Below are positions 1-6,337 of a stretch of 6,801 bases of DNA, in pieces (the stretch's first letter is position 1; each line of letters begins with the position of its first letter). Position numbers and translations under genes: made by a program. Origin of the DNA: an uncultured Eubacteriales bacterium (GTDB taxonomy: Bacteria; Bacillota; Clostridia; Oscillospirales; UBA644); contig CAKSPP010000074.1 in the NCBI GenBank assembly GCA_934481505.1, forward strand, positions 1 to 6,801, in the 5' to 3' direction. The notes below the pieces were generated by a model. That model had not been told where the DNA came from and did no database searches. It worked only from the letters and a program-made list of their open reading frames with translations.

Positions 1-714
1 ATGGCAATGCAGTCCGCAACCGAAGACAATAAAATCCCCGTTGTCTTCTCCGCTGTTTCCGATCCCGTTTCGGCAGGAATTGTCGAATCCCTTGAAAAAC
101 CGGGCGCAAACCTCACCGGAACTTCCGACTACCTCGACACCGCGTCTATTTTCAATCTTATCCTTGCCCAGAACCCCGATATAAAGAAAGTCGGTCTTCT
201 TTACGACAAAGGTCAGGATTCTTCCGAAACTCCTATTGCGGACGCTAAAAAATTCCTTGACGAAAAGGGTATAGCATACGTCGAAAAGACCGGCACCAAC
301 GCCGAAGAAGTCGCACTTGCAGCCGACGCACTTGTTTCCGAAGGCGTTGAAGCAATCTTTACCCCGACCGACAACACCATAATGAAATCCGAACTTGCAA
401 TCTACGAAAAATTCATCAACGCGAAAATTCCGCAGTATACCGGAGCCGATTCCTTCGCTCTTAACGGTGCATTCCTCGGTTACGGCGTTGACTACGCAAA
501 CCTCGGAAGAGAAACCGCCGATATGATTGCCGATATCCTTATAAACGGCAAGAACCCCGCAGAAACCCCCGTCAAACAGTTTGATAACGGAACCGCAACC
601 GTAAACACCGAAACCTGCACCGCTCTCGGTTACGATTTCGAAGACATAAAAGCTAAATTCGCTCCCTTCTGCACCGCAGTTGCCGAAATCAAAACTGCCG
701 AAGAGTTCGAATAA
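1..714 (+). CDS. ABC transporter substrate-binding protein, TrpX-like (ABC_sub_bind family), 5' end outside window
   Basis: Extracellular solute-binding component of an ABC importer; the 237 visible residues are the C-terminal two thirds or so of a family usually about 320-340 residues long. The ABC_sub_bind hallmark is clear: V-F-[ST]-A-V-[ST]-D-P-V near residues 15-23, then S-L-E-K-P-G-A-N-L-T-G (30-40), a K-K-V-G-L-L-Y strand (62-68), F-T-P-T-D-N-T (120-126) and G-V-D-Y-x-x-L-G-R (162-170). The ATG at position 1 is an internal methionine, because the signal peptide and first half of lobe 1 are missing and the alignment starts mid-domain. TAA is at 712-714. After the usual C-terminal L-G-Y (209-211) there are about 25 extra residues with the second of only two visible cysteines (C206, C224), which might pair. 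The permease follows after 25 nt. Characterised relatives bind tryptophan (streptococcal TrpX) or tyrosine; the ligand here is inferred to be aromatic but is not proven. Confidence 0.9.
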   Translation: MAMQSATEDNKIPVVFSAVSDPVSAGIVESLEKPGANLTGTSDYLDTASIFNLILAQNPDIKKVGLLYDKGQDSSETPIADAKKFLDEKGIAYVEKTGTNAEEVALAADALVSEGVEAIFTPTDNTIMKSELAIYEKFINAKIPQYTGADSFALNGAFLGYGVDYANLGRETADMIADILINGKNPAETPVKQFDNGTATVNTETCTALGYDFEDIKAKFAPFCTAVAEIKTAEEFE

Positions 715-739
715 AAAATAATTTTATCGGGATGTACTT

Positions 740-1672
740 ATGGATTTTCTGTCAATTTTAGGGCTCGGACAAACGGCTCTCGAACTCGGTCTTATAACGG
801 GACTTACGGTTCTTGCGTTGTTCCTGAGTTATTCAATGCTCAATATATGCGATCTTTCGACCGACGGCTGCTTCACTTTGGGAGCGGCTGTCGGAGCTAC
901 CGTTGCCGCCGCGGGCTATCCGTATCTTTCAATCTTCGCGGCGATGGGAGCTGGAATCGTTTCGGGACTTATAACCGCGTTTTTACAGACGAAAATGGGT
1001 ATAGACAGCCTGCTTTCGGGAATAATCGTCAATACCGGACTTTACTCGATAAATATCGCGATTATGGGTTCGTCGCAGGTAAACTTGAACAAAGCCGATA
1101 CCGTTTTTACAAAAATGAACAGCCTGCTTGCCGAAACCGCGTTTTCGGGACAGTCGAAACTCGTCGTGATTTTAATTGCGGTCGTCCTCGTCGTTCTTTT
1201 TCTTTCCGTCTTCCTTAAAACGAAGCTCGGACTTGCAATAAGAGCCACCGGCAACAACTCCGCAATGGTAAAATCGTCTTCCATAAATCCCGTTTTTACA
1301 ATAATAATCGGGCTTTGCATTTCGAACGCTTTCACGGGGCTTTCGGGCTGCCTTATGGCTCAATACAATAAATCCGCGAACATCGATATCGGTTCGGGTA
1401 TTGTAACGATCGCCCTCGCGTCGCTGCTTATCGGCAGAGCGTTTATGGGCAAAGGTAAACTCGTTTTCAGAATAATCGGGGCGGTTATCGGCTCCTTTGT
1501 CTTCCGCCTTGTTTATACGATAGCTCTCCGTTTCAATATGCCGGCGTCGATGCTTAAACTCGTTTCGTCGGTAATCGTCATTATCGCGATCGCGGGACCC
1601 TATTTCAAGAAACAAATACCGAATATCCGCAGAAAGTTTGCGTCGAATAAGAGAGGGGGAGAGGCAAAATGA
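740..1672 (+). CDS. ABC transporter permease, TrpY-like (BPD_transp_2 / LivH-RbsC type)
   Basis: Integral membrane subunit, 310 residues, expected to form the channel of the importer whose binding protein precedes it. Around nine hydrophobic segments are visible, roughly at residues 14-35, 44-60, 62-82, 92-110, 140-160, 182-206, 218-233, 243-262 and 270-287. Family signatures are D-L-S-T-D-G-x-F-T-L-G-A-A (38-50) after the first helix, and the cytoplasmic L-A-I-R-A-T-G-N-N segment (165-173), which corresponds to the L-R-A-T-G-D-N loop of LivH/RbsC-type permeases. The C-terminus is short and basic (positive inside). The start is ATG 740 with only a weak Shine-Dalgarno (CGGGA, 728-732), so translation may lean on the upstream gene 25 nt away. 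The end overlaps the ATPase start (ATGA, 1669-1672), the usual coupling of permease and ATPase. Family assignment is firm; the substrate is taken from the neighbouring binding protein. Confidence 0.92.
   Translation: MDFLSILGLGQTALELGLITGLTVLALFLSYSMLNICDLSTDGCFTLGAAVGATVAAAGYPYLSIFAAMGAGIVSGLITAFLQTKMGIDSLLSGIIVNTGLYSINIAIMGSSQVNLNKADTVFTKMNSLLAETAFSGQSKLVVILIAVVLVVLFLSVFLKTKLGLAIRATGNNSAMVKSSSINPVFTIIIGLCISNAFTGLSGCLMAQYNKSANIDIGSGIVTIALASLLIGRAFMGKGKLVFRIIGAVIGSFVFRLVYTIALRFNMPASMLKLVSSVIVIIAIAGPYFKKQIPNIRRKFASNKRGGEAK
1654..1664 (+). promoter_or_regulatory. Ribosome binding site of the ATPase gene, inside the permease 3' end
   Basis: The purine run AGGGGGAGAGG ends 4 nt before ATG 1669 and 7 nt before ATG 1672. 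It lies inside the last codons of the permease, so the two proteins are translationally coupled. The better spacing to 1672 leaves the exact start open by one codon. Confidence 0.6.
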
Positions 1673-2457
1673 TGCTTGAAATTTCTCATATATCAAAGAC
1701 CTTCAACCCCGGAACGGTAAACGCCAAAAACGCTCTCAACGACTTGTCGCTTTCTCTCGAAGAGGGAGATTTCGCAACGATAATAGGGGCTAACGGTGCG
1801 GGAAAATCGACTCTTTTCAACGCTATCGGAGGCTCGTTCCTTACCGACAGCGGGAAAATTTCTCTCGACGGAACGGATATCACGATGCTTGCCGAATATA
1901 AAAGAGCGAAAAGGATAGGCAGACTTTTTCAGGATCCGATGATGGGAACCGCTCCCGGAATGACTATTGAAGAAAATCTCGCTCTCGCCGCGGGACACGG
2001 CGGCTGGCTTTCGAAAATTTCAAAAGCCGATAAAACCCTTTTTGCCGAAAAACTTTCGCTGCTTGATATGGGTCTTGAAAACAGAATGAACCACCCCGTA
2101 GGTCTTCTTTCGGGCGGTCAGAGACAGGCTCTTTCGCTTCTTATGGCGACGATAAATCCGCCGAAACTGCTGCTTCTCGACGAACATACCGCAGCTCTCG
2201 ACCCGACGACCGCCGAAAAGGTGCTTGCCCTTACCGAAACGATAGTTGCGGAAAATAACCTCACCTGCCTTATGATAACCCACAATATGGAATCGGCGTT
2301 GTCTCTTGGCAACAGAACGATAATGATGGACAGAGGCAGAGTTATTTTCGACTGCAAGGGCGAAGAAAGAAGGGGGCTTACCGTCTCCGATCTTCTCGAT
2401 AAATTCAAAGAGGTTTCGGGCAGAAACCTTGATAACGACAGAATGTTACTTAATTAA
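1669..2457 (+). CDS. ABC transporter ATP-binding protein, TrpZ-like
   Basis: Cytoplasmic ATPase driving the importer, 262 residues, full length for this class. All nucleotide-binding elements are intact: Walker A G-A-N-G-A-G-K-S-T (40-48), Q-loop Q88, signature L-S-G-G-Q (147-151), Walker B L-L-L-L-D-E (167-172, catalytic E172), D-loop A-L-D (176-178) and switch H205. After Walker B comes H-T-A-A-L-D-P, the variant typical of the TrpZ/YtlC-like group rather than the more common P-T-S-G-L-D. The start may be ATG 1669 or the adjacent ATG 1672; both lie behind a strong purine-rich site (AGGGGGAGAGG, 1654-1664), and 1669 gives the 4-nt overlap with the permease stop. It is the last gene of the + strand operon: the stop at 2455-2457 is followed at once by a terminator hairpin. 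High confidence for role; ligand inferred from the binding protein. Confidence 0.94.
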   Translation: MMLEISHISKTFNPGTVNAKNALNDLSLSLEEGDFATIIGANGAGKSTLFNAIGGSFLTDSGKISLDGTDITMLAEYKRAKRIGRLFQDPMMGTAPGMTIEENLALAAGHGGWLSKISKADKTLFAEKLSLLDMGLENRMNHPVGLLSGGQRQALSLLMATINPPKLLLLDEHTAALDPTTAEKVLALTETIVAENNLTCLMITHNMESALSLGNRTIMMDRGRVIFDCKGEERRGLTVSDLLDKFKEVSGRNLDNDRMLLN

Positions 2458-2489
2458 AAAGAACGGACAGTTTTTACTGTCCGTTTTTT
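2456..2489. terminator. Bidirectional intrinsic terminator shared by two convergent operons
   Basis: A perfect 10-bp inverted repeat, AACGGACAGT (2462-2471) and ACTGTCCGTT (2476-2485), encloses a TTTT loop. Read on +, the stem is followed by a T-run to 2489. Read on -, it is followed by TTCTTTTT (complement of the A-run 2456-2460 and flank). The + ATPase stop is at 2455-2457 and the - Hsp33 stop is at 2488-2490, so the hairpin occupies essentially the whole intergenic gap and its T-tracts touch both stop codons. It would end transcription from both sides. Confidence 0.93.
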
Positions 2490-3231
2490 ACATTTCTTCT
2501 ATTGTATAAGTTTTTCCGCAGAATCTGCACTTGACTTCGACCGGCAGCGTTAAATTCCCGGTTGCTTCAAGTGCTTTTTTTATTTTTCGCTTGGTGCAGG
2601 TGCAGCCGAAAACGATTTCCGTTTCCGAGACCTTTTTTAGTTTTTTGCAAGGCTTTCCGTCTTTAAGCAGCGACAAAATCGTAGCCATTCCGTCCGTTAG
2701 TTTGCTTTCGATATATTCGGGGGTCGCTTTTTTTGCTCCGGCAAGATAATTTACATCGTGACCCGGAAAATATTCCGCGAACACAAAGGTTTTCCCGTCG
2801 GGGAACGCCGTTTTTGCCTTTGTCTGACGGCTTGAAGAAAAATATTCCTTTGCCGCGGCTTCGAAATTCTCTCCCATAACGGCACTCTGATAGTCGCCGC
2901 GGGAAACGAGCTTTCTTCCGACGGTAAGCACCGTTTCGTCAAAGCCGTTTTCCTTATATTCGTCGGGTGTTCCGCGAAGTCTGCCGTCCGTTTCGCAAAG
3001 AGCGGTGAACGCCGTTTTTGTGGCGGGGTCTTTAACCGAAACGAAAACCGAACCGTCGTCATCTTTTTCTTCCGAGGCAAACGCCGCCGAAAGCAGAGCC
3101 GCTTTTGAAAAAAGAAGCTTGTCTTTTTCGGAAATGTGCTGTGCTTCAAAAAGCTTTTCAAGACTTTGCGACAGTCTTACCGACTTGATTCTCACGTCCG
3201 AATCGTATATGAATGTTTCAACTGTGTCCAT
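2488..3231 (-). CDS. hslO: Hsp33 family redox-regulated chaperone, compact form
   Basis: Cytoplasmic holdase chaperone. In the family, four zinc-binding cysteines form disulfides under oxidative stress and switch the protein on. The zinc site is visible at the C-terminus: C-T-C (C210, C212) and C-R-F-C (C235, C238). Other family landmarks are L-C-E-T-D-G-R-L-R-G (78-87, equivalent to the G-x-V-R-G-Y strand) and E-Y-F-S-S-S-R-Q (129-136, equivalent to Y-F-x-Q-S-E-Q). At 247 residues it is shorter than the usual roughly 290. The spacer between CxC and CxxC is 22 residues, noticeably shorter than in B. subtilis Hsp33, and only nine residues follow the last cysteine. Two additional cysteines lie at 79 and 195. 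The start is ATG 3231, 1 nt after the methyltransferase stop, with no good Shine-Dalgarno, which suggests coupled translation. Last gene of the operon, ending in the shared terminator. Family call firm; redox switching presumed from the cysteines. Confidence 0.9.
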   Translation of the reverse strand: MDTVETFIYDSDVRIKSVRLSQSLEKLFEAQHISEKDKLLFSKAALLSAAFASEEKDDDGSVFVSVKDPATKTAFTALCETDGRLRGTPDEYKENGFDETVLTVGRKLVSRGDYQSAVMGENFEAAAKEYFSSSRQTKAKTAFPDGKTFVFAEYFPGHDVNYLAGAKKATPEYIESKLTDGMATILSLLKDGKPCKKLKKVSETEIVFGCTCTKRKIKKALEATGNLTLPVEVKCRFCGKTYTIEEM

Positions 3232-3232
3232 T

Positions 3233-3931
3233 TTATTTTTTGCGGTAGATAAATACCGTTCTTTCTTTTTTATAAGTAAATGCCTTTTCGAAAACCAAGG
3301 AAGAGCGTTTTTTCATCAGCGTTTTGATTTCGTCGTTTGAATAAAACCGTTCTTCGATAACCGACTCTTCTTTTCTGTAAAGGTCTTTTTCGGGAGAAAA
3401 GAAAGTGAGCCTGTGTGAAATATACGGTTTCTGCCAAAAGCCCTCCCATATAAGGGTGGCTCCGTCTTCGTCGTAAATTTCGGTTTTTGCACGGCTCTTC
3501 ATATAGTCGAGCGTTTTTATATCGAAGATAAAAACGCCGCCGGGTTCGACGAAGTTTTCGATTTTGGAAAGAAACGCCGAAAGCGAACGCTTATCGGTCA
3601 AGTGATTTAAGGTGTCGAGACTGCAAAAAACATAATCGTAAGCCCCGTAAAGGTCGATATCTTCAAGCGACTGACAAACGAAATTCACGTTTTTCAGTTC
3701 GGGTTTTTCGGAAGCTTTTGACAGCATTTCTTCCGATTCGTCAAGTCCCGTGCAGTCGAAATTTTCCGAGAGCAGCGAAAGCAGGTTTCCCGTTCCGCAG
3801 CCGCAGTCGAGGGCAAGATTGCCTTTCGGCTTTGCTTTTACGGCGGAAAGGCACTTTTCAAGGTAGTCGCCGTAGTCGAAAGCTTCGGTGAAAGCATCGT
3901 AAAATTCGGCGATATTATCGTATGTTTTCAT
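3233..3931 (-). CDS. Class I SAM-dependent methyltransferase, YqeM-like
   Basis: Predicted cytoplasmic methyltransferase of 232 residues with a complete Rossmann-type SAM fold. Motif I is L-A-L-D-C-G-C-G-T-G-N (39-49), the acidic ribose-binding residue is D64 in T-G-L-D-E-S-E-E-M-L (61-70), the adenine-contact region is about 86-91 (C-Q-S-L-E-D), motif IV is Y-D-Y-V-F-C-S-L-D-T-L-N-H-L (98-111) and the post-motif loop is E-P-G-G-V-F-I-F-D-I (129-138). The D-[ST]-L-N-[HY]-L after motif IV and the W-E-x-F-W plus T-F-F segments in the C-terminal half resemble the YqeM group, annotated as putative tRNA or small-molecule methyltransferases; the substrate is not known. Its start overlaps the stop of the TrpR-like gene by 4 nt (ATGA, 3928-3931) and its stop lies 1 nt before hslO, so it sits tightly inside the operon. 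Confidence is high for the enzyme class and low for the substrate. Confidence 0.88.
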   Translation of the reverse strand: MKTYDNIAEFYDAFTEAFDYGDYLEKCLSAVKAKPKGNLALDCGCGTGNLLSLLSENFDCTGLDESEEMLSKASEKPELKNVNFVCQSLEDIDLYGAYDYVFCSLDTLNHLTDKRSLSAFLSKIENFVEPGGVFIFDIKTLDYMKSRAKTEIYDEDGATLIWEGFWQKPYISHRLTFFSPEKDLYRKEESVIEERFYSNDEIKTLMKKRSSLVFEKAFTYKKERTVFIYRKK

Positions 3932-4230
3932 TGCAGTTTTCCGCTTTTTTCAAGGTTTTCAAGGACTTTCGTATATCCGTCCGCACCGTATTGCAGGCAG
4001 CGGTTGACCCTTGAAATGGTGGCGGTCGAAACGCCTGTTTTGTCTACGATATCGTTATAGGGCGTGTCTTTTTTCAGGAGAACCGCGACCGTAAGCCGCT
4101 GTGCCATTGATTTTAATTCCTGTATAGTGCAGATATCTTCGAGAAACGAATACATTTCTTCGGGAGTCTTTACCGACAGGAGGGCGTCGACGAAAAGGTC
4201 GGTATGTTCGTCTCTGATTTTTTCGCTCAT
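3928..4230 (-). CDS. YerC/YecD family TrpR-related DNA-binding protein
   Basis: Small all-helical protein of 100 residues, full length for the YerC/YecD branch of the Trp repressor superfamily. The N-terminal dimerisation helices run about 7-50, with the characteristic I-Q-E-L-K-S-M-A-Q-R-L (36-46). The helix-turn-helix is about 56-82: T-P-Y-N-D-I, then T-G-V-S-T-A-T-I-S-R-V-N-R-C-L, followed by the Y-G-A-D-G-Y segment common to the family. Expected to act as a dimeric transcription regulator. The name recalls TrpR, but the ligand of this branch is not settled; comparative-genomic work has linked some members to histidine metabolism, so tryptophan sensing should not be assumed. ATG 4230 has a good AGAGG site (complement of 4237-4241) 6 nt upstream. 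It begins 13 nt after the upstream membrane-protein gene and overlaps the methyltransferase gene by 4 nt. No obvious palindromic operator was seen upstream of either operon. Confidence 0.9.
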   Translation of the reverse strand: MSEKIRDEHTDLFVDALLSVKTPEEMYSFLEDICTIQELKSMAQRLTVAVLLKKDTPYNDIVDKTGVSTATISRVNRCLQYGADGYTKVLENLEKSGKLQ

Positions 4231-4243
4231 CTGTTACCTCTGT

Positions 4244-6322
4244 TTATTCATCCCCGTCGGGAACGAGCTTTTTGGTTACCGTTCCGTCGGGATTTTTAAT
4301 TTCTTTTATTACGAGTTCGCCGGGTCTTGCTTTTCTCTTTTCCGATTTGTGAAGAGTTGTTCTTGCGACCGTTTCTTTTGCCTGACGGTCTTTTTCGTTG
4401 AGTTCCGAAACCGACGCTTTATCCATAACTTTTCCGTCGGCGGATTTTACGACGGTTCTTGCGGTTGTCTGTTTTATGTTGCTGTCCGAAAGCCTGTCTT
4501 CCTCATTTTTTCTTTTTGCTTCGTAAATGGAGTTTGCCGTTCCCGTTCTCGGTTTTGCCTCTTCCTTTTTCTCGTGAACGTTGAGGCTTCTTGCGGTTTC
4601 TTTGTCGAGAACTTCGCCGCGTTCGTTTTTGATTGTAACGGAGAAAGTTTCTTTGTTTCTGCGACTTTCTTCGGTTCTCTTTCTGAAATTTTCGTTGAGC
4701 TCTTCTTTTGAAATTTCGTTTCCGCGGCTGTCGGTAACTACCGTTCTTTTGTAGGTCGGGTGCGTTTTCGGAGCGTCTTCGCCGAAATCAAAAGCGTCTC
4801 TCATTTCAGCTTTCATTTCTTCGGCTCTTTTTTCTTCCGCCGCCTTTTTAGCCGCTTCAATAGCTTCTCTCGTGCCTCGTCTTTCGGTTTTTACGACGAC
4901 GGGAGGCTCTATATAGTCTTCGTTTATGCCGAAGTTTTCGACTTCCGACGCAACCGAGGAAAGACCCAATTTTAGGTTTTCTTTTTCTTCGCGGGCTTTA
5001 ATATCGCTCGGATTCAGACTCCTGTCCTGGAGTTTTTCCATTTTGCGGAATCTTGCTTTCCGTAATTCCCGTTTTTTTTTACTGAACATAAACCATGCGA
5101 TAACGCCTGCCGCGGCTGCGAGCAAAACGATAACGACAATAATGATTATGTCTATTGCGGAAATCCCCTTTTTCTCGGTGTTATCCTGAGAGGGGACTAT
5201 GGAATTGTATGTTTCGAATTTGACGGTCATCGGATATCTTCCGACAACTGAATATTGAAGATCGGAATCCTGCGTTATTTCGAGGGTTGCAGTGGGGTTT
5301 GCTTCGCCGAAATCGTCGGGGATATCTATATGGTAAAGAAGATTGTCGGTTCCGACGTCGTTCTGCAAATAAAGGTCAAGGGTTTTGTCATAGAATATCT
5401 TCGCGAATTTTTTGCCCTCTTCGGTTTCTATCTGCTTTGTCGGAATCGACGCGGGAGAAAGCGAAACGAAAGAAAATTCATTGAACGCATATTCGAAAAG
5501 CGATTCGGTATCGTCATAAATTTCCTCTTCGCTTGCCGAGTTTATGATTATCGAGATAAGGCGTATGCCGTCTTTTTCGGCAACCGAAATAAGAGATCTT
5601 GCGGAAGAGGAGAGATATTTGACATCAAGTCCGCCTATGGCGTTTGCATATTTGAACTGGTCGCCGTCTCTCTGCTTAAAGGAATTGCTCAAAGCTTTGG
5701 TTTTTCCGCTTATCGTGATTTCGGAAGTTTCTTCGGTGAAATATTTTTTGAAAGTTTCGTTTTTAAGTGCTTCATTTATGAATTTGCAATATTCGTCAAC
5801 CGAAATGTAATGCTCGTAATCGTAATCGCCGTAAATGTTCGAAAAATGAGTGTGTGTAAAACCGAGACTTTCGAAAAGAGCGTTGAGTTCTTCGGGAACC
5901 GCCGTTTTATATTCGCTGCCAGACATATCTTCGGCAAGAGCCCTGACGGCGTCGGGATAGGCGGAAGCAAAGACCGCGGCAAGAATGTCGGACGCTTTTA
6001 CGCTGTTCCCTTTTCTTAAACCGAGCATGGAAGACGTCGAACCGGGGATATCCGCGTCTGACGCGTTGAAGTTTATCGCGACTTCTTTATCCAGGTCCTG
6101 TGTTTTTGTTATATAAAGGTACGCTACCGCAAGAGCCGAAAGACCGGAGGGGTCGACTTCCTTTTCCGCGTTTTTCGCGTAGAGAACCTGTCCGTTGTCG
6201 GCGTTGTAGACTATATATGCCGATGCCGAAATTTTAGGTTCGGTCGTCGCCGCACTCGCAGGGAGTGTAAAAAGAGAAAAAATCATAATTGCGGAGATTA
6301 GCAGTGCTGTAATTTTTTTCAT
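4244..6322 (-). CDS. S11 (PBP5/DacA-like) membrane protein lacking catalytic motifs, with long repeat-bearing cytoplasmic tail
   Basis: 692 residues. Signal peptide 1-24 (M-K-K, hydrophobic core, A-S-A). Residues about 28-285 follow the D-Ala-D-Ala carboxypeptidase fold: A-Y-I-V-Y-N-A-D-N-G-Q-V-L-Y-A-K (35-50), L-R-K-G (102-105), and I-G-G-L (229-232) leading to A-R-S-L-I-S-V-A-E-K-D-G (241-252). Every catalytic motif is altered. SxxK reads S59-G-L-S62 (no lysine). The SxN region reads A-S-A-Y-P-D-A (119-125, no asparagine). KTG reads D-V-K (233-235). Residues about 300-370 resemble a PBP5 C-terminal beta domain. A membrane helix at 388-413 is followed by K-K-K-R, placing a 279-residue charged tail inside the cell, with a likely coiled coil (484-510) and four degenerate short repeats. 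Active S11 enzymes usually have about 380-450 residues and no such tail. The start is supported by AAAGGA 9 nt upstream and by the signal peptide. First gene of the operon. Probably a scaffold or sensor rather than a peptidase; that role is inference. Confidence 0.85.
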   Translation of the reverse strand: MKKITALLISAIMIFSLFTLPASAATTEPKISASAYIVYNADNGQVLYAKNAEKEVDPSGLSALAVAYLYITKTQDLDKEVAINFNASDADIPGSTSSMLGLRKGNSVKASDILAAVFASAYPDAVRALAEDMSGSEYKTAVPEELNALFESLGFTHTHFSNIYGDYDYEHYISVDEYCKFINEALKNETFKKYFTEETSEITISGKTKALSNSFKQRDGDQFKYANAIGGLDVKYLSSSARSLISVAEKDGIRLISIIINSASEEEIYDDTESLFEYAFNEFSFVSLSPASIPTKQIETEEGKKFAKIFYDKTLDLYLQNDVGTDNLLYHIDIPDDFGEANPTATLEITQDSDLQYSVVGRYPMTVKFETYNSIVPSQDNTEKKGISAIDIIIIVVIVLLAAAAGVIAWFMFSKKKRELRKARFRKMEKLQDRSLNPSDIKAREEKENLKLGLSSVASEVENFGINEDYIEPPVVVKTERRGTREAIEAAKKAAEEKRAEEMKAEMRDAFDFGEDAPKTHPTYKRTVVTDSRGNEISKEELNENFRKRTEESRRNKETFSVTIKNERGEVLDKETARSLNVHEKKEEAKPRTGTANSIYEAKRKNEEDRLSDSNIKQTTARTVVKSADGKVMDKASVSELNEKDRQAKETVARTTLHKSEKRKARPGELVIKEIKNPDGTVTKKLVPDGDE
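4262..4747 (-). repeat. Four degenerate protein repeats in the cytoplasmic tail
   Basis: Aligned on a shared glycine, four segments of the tail match: V-V-T-D-S-R-G-N-E-I-S-K (528-539), T-I-K-N-E-R-G-E-V-L-D-K (563-574), V-V-K-S-A-D-G-K-V-M-D-K (624-635) and E-I-K-N-P-D-G-T-V-T-K-K (674-685). Consensus: [VTE]-[VI]-[KT]-x-x-[DR]-G-x-[VE]-x-[DSK]-K. In the first three a leucine-asparagine pair (L542-N543, L580-N581, L641-N642) follows 8-11 residues after the glycine. The glycines are 35, 61 and 50 residues apart, so the copies are spaced by variable charged linkers rather than being tandem. A weaker fifth match may lie at 476-483 (V-V-K-T-E-R-R-G). The pattern looks like short beta-hairpins or linear docking motifs; I do not recognise it as a named domain. 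Confidence 0.6.
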
Positions 6323-6331
6323 TTTATCTAA

Positions 6332-6337
6332 TCCTTT
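6332..6337 (-). promoter_or_regulatory. Ribosome binding site of the S11-like gene
   Basis: On the minus strand AAAGGA lies 9 nt before ATG 6322. Together with the signal peptide beginning directly at this methionine it fixes the start. Confidence 0.7.

Noticed and set aside
1..3. ATG at position 1 as the true start of the binding protein
   Set aside because: It would remove the signal peptide and much of lobe 1. The family sequence continues upstream of this point, so it is an internal methionine at the window edge.
1172..1696. 174-codon open frame on the - strand
   Set aside because: Antisense to the permease, whose family motifs and membrane segments are clear. The translated product is R/D/E/K-rich with no domain.
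4064..4711. 215-codon open frame on the + strand
   Set aside because: Antisense to the YerC-like gene and the S11-like tail; F/C/S/R-rich composition typical of a shadow frame, with no recognisable motif.
5255..6019. 254-codon open frame on the + strand
   Set aside because: It lies wholly antisense to the S11-like gene, which has a signal peptide, domain landmarks, promoter and RBS. The frame has no RBS or family resemblance and is rich in F, R, G and V as expected from the complement of E/K/S-rich codons.
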